Of a stretch of 64,000 bases of DNA, positions 16,865 to 26,064 are shown piece after piece. The stretch lies in assembly GCF_030758415.1 (NCBI RefSeq), contig NZ_CP132334.1:1550001-1614000 (forward strand), in the 5' to 3' direction. The notes below the pieces were generated by a model. It was given only the letters and a program-made list of their open reading frames with translations. It was not told the DNA's origin and searched no databases. The position numbers and the translations under genes are program-made. The first letter of the stretch is position 1. Every line of letters starts with the position of its first letter. The stretch comes from Parvularcula sp. IMCC14364. Its GTDB lineage: Bacteria; Pseudomonadota; Alphaproteobacteria; Caulobacterales; Parvularculaceae.

Positions 16865-17677
16865 TTGTCTGAGCGCGATATCATCAAGGCATCTTGCGCC
16901 GTTCTGCAAACTGGCGACGCCGTTCTCAAGGCGGATTATGCGCGGTGCGTGGCAGCTGGATGGCAACGCGGCGATATTTCCTGTTCTGCAACCAATGTGA
17001 CGTATCCGCCTGACAGACCTTCACGCCCGGACAGACCAGAACTGCAATCACCCGGCAAAATGCCCCGCAGACGACTGGGGTCAGTTCATGGGCGTCAGGC
17101 GCTGCTACATGCGATTGCGCATATAGAGCTGAATGCCATAGATCTCGCCTTTGATATGATTGCCCGTTTCAGTGGCGATCTGCCGGATCAGCAGCGCTCC
17201 GACTTCATTTCAGACTGGATCAGCGTTGGCGATGACGAAGCCCGCCATTTCATGATGATACAAGAACGCCTGGTGCAGCTGGACAGCCATTATGGTGCCC
17301 TGCCTGCTCATGATGGACTTTGGGAGGCCGCTGAAGCCACGTCAGATGATATTCTTGCAAGGCTATCTGTTGCACCGCTGGTTCTGGAAGCCCGGGGACT
17401 TGATGTGACGCCGGGCATGATCCGGAATCTTACCTCTGTGGGAGACCTGGAAAGCGCTACCCTGCTGCAAACCATCTATGATGAAGAGGTCGGGCATGTG
17501 GCTATTGGCGCAAAGTGGCTGAAGACACTTGCCCGACAGCAGGGGCAGGATCCGGCGACCTGCTTCAGGCATTATGTATCATCCAGGTTCAAGGGAACGC
17601 TGAAAGAACCGTTCAACCATGACGCGCGGCAACTGGCTGGTCTGGAGCGACACTTTTACACAAATATAATACACTAA
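16865..17677 (+). CDS. DUF455 family ferritin-like protein
   Basis: The 270-residue product has the two-helix-pair pattern of ferritin-like di-iron proteins: HIELNAIDLAFD (near 88-99), DDEARHFMMIQERL (121-134) and YDEEVGHVAIG (206-216), providing Glu and His ligands. The N-terminus carries two or three Cys. The only plausible start is TTG 16865, immediately after bcp, with a weak ribosome site suggesting translational coupling. Some members of the family act on tRNA or hydroxylate substrates, but this one is untested. Co-location with a peroxiredoxin suggests an oxidative-stress or iron link (inference). Confidence 0.8.
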   Translation: MSERDIIKASCAVLQTGDAVLKADYARCVAAGWQRGDISCSATNVTYPPDRPSRPDRPELQSPGKMPRRRLGSVHGRQALLHAIAHIELNAIDLAFDMIARFSGDLPDQQRSDFISDWISVGDDEARHFMMIQERLVQLDSHYGALPAHDGLWEAAEATSDDILARLSVAPLVLEARGLDVTPGMIRNLTSVGDLESATLLQTIYDEEVGHVAIGAKWLKTLARQQGQDPATCFRHYVSSRFKGTLKEPFNHDARQLAGLERHFYTNIIH

Positions 17678-17720
17678 GCCTAGTTTCATGGTTAATGTCC
17701 GCCTCGTATCGCTGTGAGCC

Positions 17721-17864
17721 ATGAAAAAACTTGATGCATTCCGAAATATCCCTGTTGCGCTTTGTGGAAAGATTTGTTGCAATGCTTTCGTGGGGACAGG
17801 CGTTTGGGTTGCTTTTTGCATGTGCCGGTCAGGTGATGCGCTTAAGCAGATAAGGGTAAAGTAA
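17721..17864 (+). CDS. Possible 47-residue Cys-rich leader peptide
   Basis: The frame begins MKKLDAFRNIPVALCGK and has five Cys. Its TAA stop directly abuts the M23 endopeptidase ATG with no intervening base. Adjacent stop and start could couple translation. The ribosome site is poor and no family is recognised, so chance is a real possibility. Confidence 0.25.
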   Translation: MKKLDAFRNIPVALCGKICCNAFVGTGVWVAFCMCRSGDALKQIRVK

Positions 17865-19196
17865 ATGAGCCAGAAGTCTGGCCAGGTCATGCGTAAACTT
17901 GGCCGTATCTTTCGGGAGCGGCAGATATACCATCGCAGCGATGGTGTTGTCAGGTTTATCAAACTCTCCACACGTACACAGGTCGGTCTGGCCAGTGTCA
18001 TGCTGGTTGCTCTGTGCTGGGTTGCCTATTCCTCCGTCAATTTTGTTTTCAAAGAGCAGATCATTCTCGCCAAGGACCGCGAAAAGCGTAACCTCGAGGT
18101 TGAGTATCGCGTGAAGCTCAGCGAAGCCGAAGAAGCGTATGATGATATCAATACGCTCAATGTCATTTTCTCTCAGAAATTTGACGCCGCCATTTCCCAA
18201 CTTGAGAATCGCCACGAAACCCTGCGGGCCATTGTTCAGAATAAACGCGCCATGGATGACAGCATGGAGGCTCTGGCTGCGACGCTTTCTGGTGTGGGTG
18301 ACCCCAGCGGGCAGCAAATCAAGAATGGCAACCGCATTATGGCGGACCCGGTTGGACGCGAACCTACGCCTCGACAATCCAGAGAAGCGCGAATCCGCGA
18401 AGATGCCTTGCGGGAAGTCCTTTCCAGCGAAGTCTCGGTCAATATTGAAAATGAAGTGCTTGCCGACATGCGTCGCAAGACCGCTGAACTAAGTGCACGC
18501 CAGATCGTGCTGATGGCTGGCGTGGAAGAAGAAGTACGCGACAAGATCGCGGAAATCGAACGGATTATTGAACACACGGGTGTCGAGAATGAGTTGCTCT
18601 TTGCCCGCGCCCCCAAGCAGGAAGACAATCTGATCCTCGCCAGCTTTGAAGATGCGCAAGGTGGCCCTGATATTCACCCGGATAACATTTCCGGCCAACC
18701 TTCCGTTTATTTTCAAGCCGCGAACAGAATTGCGGCCAGCATGGATGAGTTGTCCCTGCTGACAGCAGCCTTATCAACTGTGCCGCTTTCTACGCCGACC
18801 GCAGAACCGCACAGAAAAACAAGTTTCTTTGGCGTACGCTGGGACCCGTTTAATCGCTCAAAACGTCAGGGACATTATGGCCTTGATATGCGTGCCGGAT
18901 GGAATTCCCCCGTGCTGGCGACAGCGCCAGGTCGCGTCAGTTTTGCCGGTGTCCGTAGTGGCTTTGGCAACACGGTCGAAATCGACCACGGCAATGGATA
19001 TGTAACCCGCTATGCTCATCTCAATCGGATCAAGGTGAAATCGGGGAACAAGGTAGACCTTCATGATACGATAGGACTCCTGGGCAGCAGTGGACGCAGC
19101 ACAGGACCTCACATCCATTATGAGGTGCTCTACAAGGGGCGACAAGTTGATCCGATGCGTTTCATAGAGGCAGGCAGATATGTTTTCGAAAGCTAA
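17865..19196 (+). CDS. M23 family metallopeptidase, membrane-anchored (LmdC-like)
   Basis: The 443-residue protein has a basic N-terminus, one membrane helix (about 43-65), a coiled coil (about 70-240) and a C-terminal LytM domain. Zinc and catalytic residues are visible: HYGLDM (H337, D341) and HIHYE (H416, H418). The domain is intact and should cleave peptidoglycan cross-bridges. Its 3' end overlaps the bactofilin start by 17 nt. An M23 endopeptidase next to a bactofilin is a known pair in stalked and other alphaproteobacteria, where the cytoskeletal bactofilin places the hydrolase. The N-terminal half matches the DUF5930 type. Confidence 0.88.
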   Translation: MSQKSGQVMRKLGRIFRERQIYHRSDGVVRFIKLSTRTQVGLASVMLVALCWVAYSSVNFVFKEQIILAKDREKRNLEVEYRVKLSEAEEAYDDINTLNVIFSQKFDAAISQLENRHETLRAIVQNKRAMDDSMEALAATLSGVGDPSGQQIKNGNRIMADPVGREPTPRQSREARIREDALREVLSSEVSVNIENEVLADMRRKTAELSARQIVLMAGVEEEVRDKIAEIERIIEHTGVENELLFARAPKQEDNLILASFEDAQGGPDIHPDNISGQPSVYFQAANRIAASMDELSLLTAALSTVPLSTPTAEPHRKTSFFGVRWDPFNRSKRQGHYGLDMRAGWNSPVLATAPGRVSFAGVRSGFGNTVEIDHGNGYVTRYAHLNRIKVKSGNKVDLHDTIGLLGSSGRSTGPHIHYEVLYKGRQVDPMRFIEAGRYVFES

Positions 19197-19962
19197 GAAA
19201 AATCAGGACGTGACATCAGAGCTGGTAGAGATTGGCGACACGCCAGATCGCACACCGGCAAGACCGCCGGCCAGTAAGGCGCAGCAGAAGTCTTCTTCCC
19301 GGATGAGCGGCAATAACAGACGGGCCGTTCCCCGGGCAACGGGTGTGCCATCTCTCATCAGCGGAGATGTCATTATCAAGGGCGTTGTTGAAGCTGAAGG
19401 CGAAGTACAATTCGACGGTATCCTTGAAGGGGATATCCGAGCGAAAGGTCTTGTGATTGGTGAAGGCGCGGCCGTGAAAGGCGAAGTAGTCGCTGACAAG
19501 GTCAAGGTTTCCGGCACAATCGAAGGCGCAATCCGCGCCGGGCATGTCGAGTTGTCTTCTTCAGCACATGTCAAAGGCGATATTCTTCATTCGGCGCTGT
19601 CTATTGAAAATGGTGCCCGCTTCGACGGTAACTGCCGCCATTCTGATGACCCGATGTCAGACAGTTCAGCGGCGCGCGCAAAAGCAACACCCAAGCCTGC
19701 CGTGACCAAGCCAGTTGCGGCCATGGCCGCAGTGGAAGCTGCGCCAGCCCAGGAAACTGAACCAATGCCAGCCGAGCTTGAGAATTCTCTCAGCGAAGCT
19801 GCATCGCAAAAGCCTGCTCTGGTAGATGTAAATGCTTCAGCCGCAGTTGAAACCGATCAGCGCCAGGAGGCAGAGGAAGCACAGGCCACTGTCGCCAAAA
19901 AAGTGCAACCATCGCAGGGCTCATCATTTCTGAGCCGTGGCGGAAAATCTGATCTCAGATAA
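19180..19962 (+). CDS. bacA: Bactofilin (polymer-forming cytoskeletal protein)
   Basis: The 260-residue protein has a short low-complexity N-terminus (1-58), then a bactofilin beta-helix (about 58-160) with periodic Gly/Val repeats such as ISGDVIIKGVVEAEGEVQFD and GDIRAKGLVIGEGAAVKGEV. The tail (165-260) is Ala/Pro/Glu-rich and probably disordered. Bactofilins form membrane-bound filaments without nucleotides. It overlaps the upstream M23 gene by 17 nt, so expression should be coupled. The symbol follows the Caulobacter/Hyphomonas usage and is by family. A strong terminator follows. Confidence 0.9.
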   Translation: MFSKAKKNQDVTSELVEIGDTPDRTPARPPASKAQQKSSSRMSGNNRRAVPRATGVPSLISGDVIIKGVVEAEGEVQFDGILEGDIRAKGLVIGEGAAVKGEVVADKVKVSGTIEGAIRAGHVELSSSAHVKGDILHSALSIENGARFDGNCRHSDDPMSDSSAARAKATPKPAVTKPVAAMAAVEAAPAQETEPMPAELENSLSEAASQKPALVDVNASAAVETDQRQEAEEAQATVAKKVQPSQGSSFLSRGGKSDLR

Positions 19963-19985
19963 AGTCTCCCTAGTGAGAGACTGAA

Positions 19986-20014
19986 AAGCAGCCTCCTTAT
20001 GAGGCTGCTTTTTT
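19986..20014. terminator. Bidirectional intrinsic terminator between bacA and prfB
   Basis: AAGCAGCCTC (19986-19995) pairs perfectly with GAGGCTGCTT (20001-20010) across a 5-nt loop, followed by a T run on the plus strand and preceded by A bases that serve the minus strand. It ends the bactofilin and prfB transcripts, which converge here. Confidence 0.9.
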
Positions 20015-20031
20015 ATTGCTGTTTAGATAGC

Positions 20032-21142
20032 TTAATCGTCTGTGTTGCCTACTTTTGCGGCAAGTGCCGCTCCCAGGAACTGGTCAATATCGCCATCCAG
20101 CACCGCATCAGGGCTTGGACTCTCAACACTTGTGCGCAAATCTTTCACCATCTGATACGGCTGCAGCACATACGATCTGATCTGGTGCCCCCAGCCAATG
20201 TCTGTTTTTGTCGCGGCGTTGGCTTCAACTTCCTCTTCGCGCTTTTGAAGCTCGACCTCATAAAGACGCGCGCGCAGCATGTTCCAGGCTGTTGCCCGGT
20301 TCTTGTGTTGAGAGCGCTCATTCTGACACTGAACCACAATATTGGTCGGTAAGTGCGTGATGCGCACGGCACTGTCTGTCGTGTTGACGTGCTGCCCGCC
20401 GGCCCCCGATGCCCGATAAGTGTCTATGCGACATTCACTCTCGTTAATTTCAATATCAATCTGATCGTCAATGACCGGGAAAACCCAGACAGAAGCGAAC
20501 GAGGTATGTCTTCTGGCATTGGAGTCATAAGGCGAAATACGCACCAGCCGATGCACACCACTTTCTGTCTTAAGCCAACCATAAGCATTGTCGCCTTTGA
20601 CAAGAACCGTTGCCGACTTGATGCCAGCTTCATCGCCAGCCTGCTCTTCGAGTATTTCGACCTTTCGGCCGTGCTGTCCGGCCCAGCGCACATACATGCG
20701 TAACAGCATGGCGGCCCAGTCGTTACTCTCTGTGCCACCTGCCCCTGCATGAATTTCCACATAGCAGTCATTGCCGTCAGCCTCACCCGAAAGCAGCGCT
20801 TCAAGTTCTGAGCGTTCAGCACGCTTCTGCAAGGCAGAAATCAGTTCCTGTGCTTCGTCAAGAGAAGCGCTGTCGTCTTCTTCTTCGGCAAGTTCAGCAA
20901 GCGCCAGATTGTCCTCCAGCTCCAGATCTATTTCAGTCAGGGCGTTGATCTGGTTCTCAAGCTGAGTGCGCTGTTGCATCAGCTTCTGGGCACTTTCGGG
21001 ATCGTCCCATACAGTAGGGTCTTCTGCCTGCTGATTTAATTCGTCGAGGCGGGACTGGGCAGTATCCCAGTCAAAGACGCCTCCTCAGCAGTTCCAGCGA
21101 CTGCCTGATTTTTTCTGCGTCATTTAAAATCTCTGCACGCAT
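20032..21142 (-). CDS. prfB: Peptide chain release factor 2, with programmed +1 frameshift
   Basis: RF2 reads UGA and UAA stop codons and releases the peptide. ATG 21142 opens a short frame ([20 protein letters not shown]...) that ends at an in-frame TGA (21073-21071) after CTT; a +1 shift continues with [13 protein letters not shown] and the whole RF2 body to 20032, 369 residues. The catalytic GGQ is in [17 protein letters not shown]. The stop-recognition tripeptide is SPY ([12 protein letters not shown]) rather than SPF. Both frames are needed for one product. Confidence 0.97.
21071..21085 (-). promoter_or_regulatory. RF2 autoregulatory +1 frameshift site
   Basis: Read on the minus strand: AGGAGG (21085-21080), 3 nt (CGT), CTT, TGA, C. 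This is the classic prfB recoding signal: an internal Shine-Dalgarno sequence pushes the ribosome while the slow UGA waits for RF2, so low RF2 favours the shift. The sequence is seen directly; the regulation is established for the gene family. Confidence 0.95.
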
Positions 21143-21178
21143 GATTACAGAAACTCCTGTCTGTCAAAAGAGGTTGGA

Positions 21179-23986
21179 TCAGTATAGGCCGCCGAGAACA
21201 TCGTCAATGGCTTCGTCTGCATTCCCTTCGTCCACAGATTGGCCATTGATACGGAAGCGGCTGCTGCCTTCTATATCATCCTCTGCCTTGAAAGCCTCGA
21301 GTATGACATTAGTTTCGCCGGGACGGGCAGGCTTGCCTGTTTTTGCATTAACACGAACAAGACGAATACCTGATGGGATCCTGAAGGGAACGCCGGTCTC
21401 TTCTGCCAAGGCTTTCTCCATGAACTCACCAAAGATCGGAGCAGCAACAATACCACCCCCTTCACCCTGTCCCATGGTTTGGGGCATATCAAAGCCAACA
21501 AAAATACCCACAGCCAGATCGGGAGAAAACCCGACAAACCAGGCATCCTTATAGTCATTCGTCGTGCCGGTTTTACCGGCAATCGGCTTGTCGACCACCT
21601 TGCCCACGGAAGCACCTGTGCCGCTGCGGGTCACCCCTTCCAGCATGGAAACCATTTGATAAGCTGTGCGCGGATCAATCACCTGCTGGCGCGTATCGGG
21701 AATGAATGGTTCATTCTGGTCTTCCCAGCTAACCTGCTTGCAATCCTCACAGGGGCGCTGATCTCTGTTGTAAACTGTCTCACCATAGCGGTCCTGAACC
21801 CGATCAATAAAGATCGGCTCAACCCGCCGCCCGCCATTCACAAACATGGTATAAGCGGTGGTCAGACGAAGCAGGCTGGTCTCTCCAGCCCCGAGTGAAA
21901 TTGCAAGCTCGCGTTGCAGGGTATCTGATACACCAAAACGCTCCGCATACTCGATAATAAGGCCAATACCGATATCCTGCGCCAATCGTGCAGTCATGGT
22001 ATTCCGGGATTTCTCAATGCCAAGGCGCAGTGTGCTCTCGCCATAGAAACTGCCTGCCACATAGTTGCCTGGCTTCCACCAGTCATCCCCCAGGCTCGGC
22101 GCGACAAAAGGCGCATCAAGGACGAGTGAAGACGGTGTGTATCCATTATCCAGGGCAGCAGCATAGACAAATGGTTTGAAAGTTGAACCGGGCTGTCGCC
22201 TTGCCTGTGTGGCCCTGTTGAACTCAGACAGTCCGAAAGAAAAACCGCCGACCATGGCCTTTACGCGACCCGTATGCGGATCAATAGCAAGCATACCGCC
22301 ATTTACGGCAGGTATCTGCTGCAAGGCATAAAGATCAGACGACCCGCTGCTACCCTCACCAGTCCATTGATCAACATAAACAACATCACCTGCTTTAATG
22401 ACATTGCGCAAATCCGTAACCGCCGGGCCTATTTCATTTACCGCCACATAGGCTCTGGCCCATTCGGCTGCGGCCAGCGGTATCTCGCCTTGCGTGCCAT
22501 CCAAAAGGCCGATGCTGGCCCTGCCCTGCTGGCTGTCAAGGACAACAGCGATTTGCCAGGGCTCCAGGTCTTGATGATAACCGTCAGCTTTCTCAAGCTC
22601 ATCTTTTTGCTCGCTCAGGAGGGCCTGCCAGATAAAAGGCGGCTCCTCGCCCTCGCGCACTGTCTCAGGCTCTTCGCGTAGAGAAAGATCCGTCGGCAAC
22701 TGAATAGTTGTTACCGGACCGCGCCAGCCATGCCTTCGATCATAGGTAACCAGCCCGTTCCTCAGAGATTCCTGTGCAATTTGCTGCAATCTCGGATCGA
22801 GCGTGGAACGCACCGACAAGCCACCATCATACAAGGCTTCAATGCCGTAGCGGTCAGCAATCTGTCGACGAATCTCCTCAGCAAAATATTCCGTATCAGA
22901 CGTTCTGGCGCCAAGTGGTGGTGCGACAACGGCGCCTAATGGCTCTTCCTGAGCGAGTGTCGCCTCTTCTTCTGTAATTGCGCCATCTTCGTACATGCGG
23001 TTGACAATCCAGTTGCGTCGGGCAATCGCGCGATCCACATTATAAACCGGGTGGTAGTTACTGGGGGCTTTTGCCAGCGCCGAGAGATAGGCAGCCTGCG
23101 CAATGCTTAATTCCTGAAGAGGCTTTTCAAAATAATTCAATGCCGCCGCCGCGACACCGTATGAACGGTTTCCGAGATAAATCTCGTTCAGATAGAGTTC
23201 CAGAATGTGATCTTTGGTAAAAGTCTGCTCCATGCGCCGGGCAATAAGCATCTCGCGGACTTTGCGTTCTATCCGCTGCTCACTGCTCAACAGGAAGTTC
23301 TTCGCCACCTGCTGGGTGATTGTAGAGCCACCTTCGAGTGGGGCGTTACTGAACCCCAAATAAGATGGGATATTATTGATCTGTGCCCTGAGGATGCCCC
23401 GATAATCCAGACCGGAATGCTCATAAAATGACTTGTCTTCGGCGGATAAAAAAGCCTGCTTGACGTGGTCAGGAATGGCATCAATGGGCACGAACAAACG
23501 CCGCTCTCTTGCGAACTCAGCAACCAGTGTGCCGTCCCCAGCATGAACCCGCGTGGTCACAGGCGGCTCATATTCAGCCAGTTGCTCATAGGCTGGCAGG
23601 TCAGCCTTGAGACCGTTGATGTAAATCATCGCATAGATGAGTGCTCCCAGCGCCAGCACAAGACCGAATGCGGCAAGGCCACCAACTATTTTCAGGCCAA
23701 GAATCCATTTGGGGGAGAGTGAGCCCAGGAATTTCTTCCTGTCTCCACTATCTTTGAAGCGCGTGCTCGCAGGAACAGCGCGCTCGGCCTTGAGGGCATC
23801 GGAAGCACCAGACGCCTTTTGCGTGCGTGGTGCATTTGCCGTGACTGCCGCAGCGGGTTCATTGCCAGCGGGCTTAGCGCCTGACTCAGCCTTGGGCTTC
23901 CCGCCGGGCACCTTTGGCGCCGGTTCATATTTTCCGGAAGCCTTGAGTGGTTTTCCGGGTGCTTGATTTGACGGTTTGTCGGACAT
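21179..23986 (-). CDS. mrcA: Penicillin-binding protein 1A (bifunctional murein synthase)
   Basis: The 935-residue class A PBP polymerises glycan strands and cross-links peptides. It has a long Ala/Pro/Lys-rich cytoplasmic tail (about 1-95), a membrane helix (about 94-122), a GT51 domain with AEDKSFYEHSGLD (catalytic Glu about 183) and GGSTITQQVAKN, then a transpeptidase domain with SxxK in RQPGSTFKPFVYAAAL, SxN in KSRNTM, and KTGTT. An inserted OB-like region (about 440-560) is normal for PBP1A. Start 23986 has GGAAG upstream and is preferred over ATG 24019. It lies 36 nt past the prfB start on the same strand, so prfB is probably read from the same operon. Confidence 0.95.
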   Translation of the reverse strand: MSDKPSNQAPGKPLKASGKYEPAPKVPGGKPKAESGAKPAGNEPAAAVTANAPRTQKASGASDALKAERAVPASTRFKDSGDRKKFLGSLSPKWILGLKIVGGLAAFGLVLALGALIYAMIYINGLKADLPAYEQLAEYEPPVTTRVHAGDGTLVAEFARERRLFVPIDAIPDHVKQAFLSAEDKSFYEHSGLDYRGILRAQINNIPSYLGFSNAPLEGGSTITQQVAKNFLLSSEQRIERKVREMLIARRMEQTFTKDHILELYLNEIYLGNRSYGVAAAALNYFEKPLQELSIAQAAYLSALAKAPSNYHPVYNVDRAIARRNWIVNRMYEDGAITEEEATLAQEEPLGAVVAPPLGARTSDTEYFAEEIRRQIADRYGIEALYDGGLSVRSTLDPRLQQIAQESLRNGLVTYDRRHGWRGPVTTIQLPTDLSLREEPETVREGEEPPFIWQALLSEQKDELEKADGYHQDLEPWQIAVVLDSQQGRASIGLLDGTQGEIPLAAAEWARAYVAVNEIGPAVTDLRNVIKAGDVVYVDQWTGEGSSGSSDLYALQQIPAVNGGMLAIDPHTGRVKAMVGGFSFGLSEFNRATQARRQPGSTFKPFVYAAALDNGYTPSSLVLDAPFVAPSLGDDWWKPGNYVAGSFYGESTLRLGIEKSRNTMTARLAQDIGIGLIIEYAERFGVSDTLQRELAISLGAGETSLLRLTTAYTMFVNGGRRVEPIFIDRVQDRYGETVYNRDQRPCEDCKQVSWEDQNEPFIPDTRQQVIDPRTAYQMVSMLEGVTRSGTGASVGKVVDKPIAGKTGTTNDYKDAWFVGFSPDLAVGIFVGFDMPQTMGQGEGGGIVAAPIFGEFMEKALAEETGVPFRIPSGIRLVRVNAKTGKPARPGETNVILEAFKAEDDIEGSSRFRINGQSVDEGNADEAIDDVLGGLY

Positions 23987-24158
23987 GCCTCTTCCGCGAT
24001 TTTGACTCTCCAATGCCATGGAGAATTACAGCTTTGGTGCGTTATTGCCAGTGATTCAGGAGGAAGTAGATAAAAAAGATGGCCAGATAGAGGCTTTTAC
24101 CAAACAGGTCAGCTGTGCTGGCGTAGCGTCCCTTTCAATGTGATCACCTTCTATGTGA

Positions 24159-25538
24159 TCAACGGGCGCCGCCCGCCCGCATGGCCTGTCGGATGGGGCG
24201 GTTGGCCAGAAAATAGGAATCAATGGCGTCCGCCACCGCTGTCACCGTTTTCTGCCGCCAGGCACGTGAATTGAGATTGAGTTCGTCTTCGGCATTGGAA
24301 ATGAAACCAAGTTCCAGGAGCACCGCGGGTACATCAGGTGCCAGCAACACAACATAACTGGCTTCCCGGTGTGTATTGTTCACCATCTGTACGGTGCCTT
24401 GCAGTTCGTTGATGAGCAGATTGGCAAATCTTGTCGACGAATTGCGTGAGTCTCTGGAGGCGATGTCCAGCAGCATGGCACTGACATCCGGATCACTCTC
24501 GTGTATTTCCTCGTTATAGAGGACAAAGTTGCCCTCACTACGGACCTGATTGGCAAGCCGTACTGATCCCTTGTCGGACAACGTATAGACGGACGCACCG
24601 CGAATATCCGGAGATGGCGCAGCATCAGCATGGATCGAAATGAAAAGATCAGCATCTTCCACGCGTGCCTTTTCAATTCGTTCCTCAAGTTCAGGGTAAG
24701 TATCCCCTTCCCGCGTGAGGATGACGCTGTAGCCGCGCGCTTTCAGCAACTCCCGAAGCTGCCTGGCTGCAGCAAGATTGACGGTCTTCTCATAAACGCC
24801 GGTTGGCCCGACGGCCCCGGGGTCCCTGCCGCCATGTCCGGCATCAATGACAACCAGATGCCGCTCAAATACTGGTTTGACCCTCGGTATTGGCGCTCTG
24901 GCAAGCAACTTCTGCTGACGCGACTCTGCGACCGCGGCTTTTTCGGCGAGCGCTATAGCCGTCTCGATATTCCCGTCTGTGTCAGTTTCTGCGAGAACTT
25001 CCGGACTTGCTGCAGCCGGGTCATCCGCTGGCGCCAAGGGCCCGTAAACCTGTCCCAAAGCACGAGAGAAATCCTCTTCAGTACCGGCGGCTACATCAAT
25101 GACCAATCTGTGATAGCTGTTTTCCCCTTTAGGCTTGATCAGGAAAACAGATGTGGGGACAGCAGTGCGTACGAGATCAAAGATCAGTCGTGACCGACCG
25201 TCTTCTCCGGCGCGATACGCATAGGTGCCAACATGCCCAATGCCATTTCCAGTGCCCGCATCGCTACCATTATTGCCGAGGTTGAAGCCTGATTTCTCAA
25301 TCTCAACGCTCACTGCCTTGCGATTACCGTCAAGATTACGGGCAAAGACACGATATTTGACTTCACCGCTTACATCCAGAACGATGCGGGTTTCCCCCTC
25401 ATCGCTGACACCAAAGCGCACATTCTCGACGCGTGGCGAATCACTCGCCAAAGCCTGCCCGGAAAGACACACGAATGCGCCCAGCAGAAATGCTGAAAAA
25501 AAATGGCGGAGCCGGATATTAAACTGAACTGAGATCAT
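24159..25538 (-). CDS. amiC: N-acetylmuramoyl-L-alanine amidase, AmiC type with AMIN domain
   Basis: The 459-residue periplasmic enzyme cleaves stem peptides from murein during cell separation. A signal peptide (about 1-32, ending GQALA) is followed by an AMIN targeting domain (about 35-135, VENVRFGVSDEGETRIVLDV) and an Amidase_3 domain: VIDAGHGGRDPGAVGPTG (zinc His), YEKTVNLAAA (zinc Glu), SIHADAAP (zinc His) and LLELGFISNAEDE (catalytic Glu). ATG 25538 has GGAG at 4-5 nt, whereas ATG 25553 has none. It is transcribed in the same direction as mrcA and divergently from rne, a conserved arrangement. Confidence 0.93.
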   Translation of the reverse strand: MISVQFNIRLRHFFSAFLLGAFVCLSGQALASDSPRVENVRFGVSDEGETRIVLDVSGEVKYRVFARNLDGNRKAVSVEIEKSGFNLGNNGSDAGTGNGIGHVGTYAYRAGEDGRSRLIFDLVRTAVPTSVFLIKPKGENSYHRLVIDVAAGTEEDFSRALGQVYGPLAPADDPAAASPEVLAETDTDGNIETAIALAEKAAVAESRQQKLLARAPIPRVKPVFERHLVVIDAGHGGRDPGAVGPTGVYEKTVNLAAARQLRELLKARGYSVILTREGDTYPELEERIEKARVEDADLFISIHADAAPSPDIRGASVYTLSDKGSVRLANQVRSEGNFVLYNEEIHESDPDVSAMLLDIASRDSRNSSTRFANLLINELQGTVQMVNNTHREASYVVLLAPDVPAVLLELGFISNAEDELNLNSRAWRQKTVTAVADAIDSYFLANRPIRQAMRAGGAR

Positions 25539-26064
25539 TACGCTCCATTGCATGTTGCGCGTATATTTTTCTAAGGCTGTTTCTCCACAGAAAACAACCT
25601 CAACCGAGCGCGCAACATCGCCAAACGAGTATTAAATTAGCATTAACCAAATGCAAACCCGGGCATGCGAAAGTTATTGTTGTGGTTTTTGCCAATGTAA
25701 GGCAGTTTGGCCACAACGAGTCAGTCCATGATTGATATCAGAAAATTCCAACGGATCAGCGGCAGAGTTGATTCAGCGGGACGAACGGTCGCAGTGTCCA
25801 CGCGATCGCGCAGCGCTTACCAAGGCGCGCGACAGGGACAAAAATTTTACACCGTATGGTCAAAACAGACCTGACGGCCAACCATTCAAGAAGAAAACGC
25901 CATGTTTTCACCAGCGCAAACCAATAACTCATCTCGTCAGGCAGGACCTGAAACGAGCGCAGTTGCGCGGTTTGGCTCACTATTGCTATCACCGCTTGTG
26001 AAGACTGGCCCCAACATCAGCGAAGACTCCGGATATCCGGGTAGCCTTCGCGGAGACCAGTTAC
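25539..26064. other. Long divergent amiC-rne intergenic region, likely rne 5' leader
   Basis: No convincing gene lies in these 526 nt. Features seen: A/T-rich stretches near 25560-25700 suitable for promoters, a CCGGATATCCGG palindrome at about 26030-26041 shortly before the rne start, and several short non-conserved frames. RNase E mRNAs usually carry a long leader through which the enzyme limits its own expression, so most of this is probably rne leader; that is inference. Confidence 0.5.
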
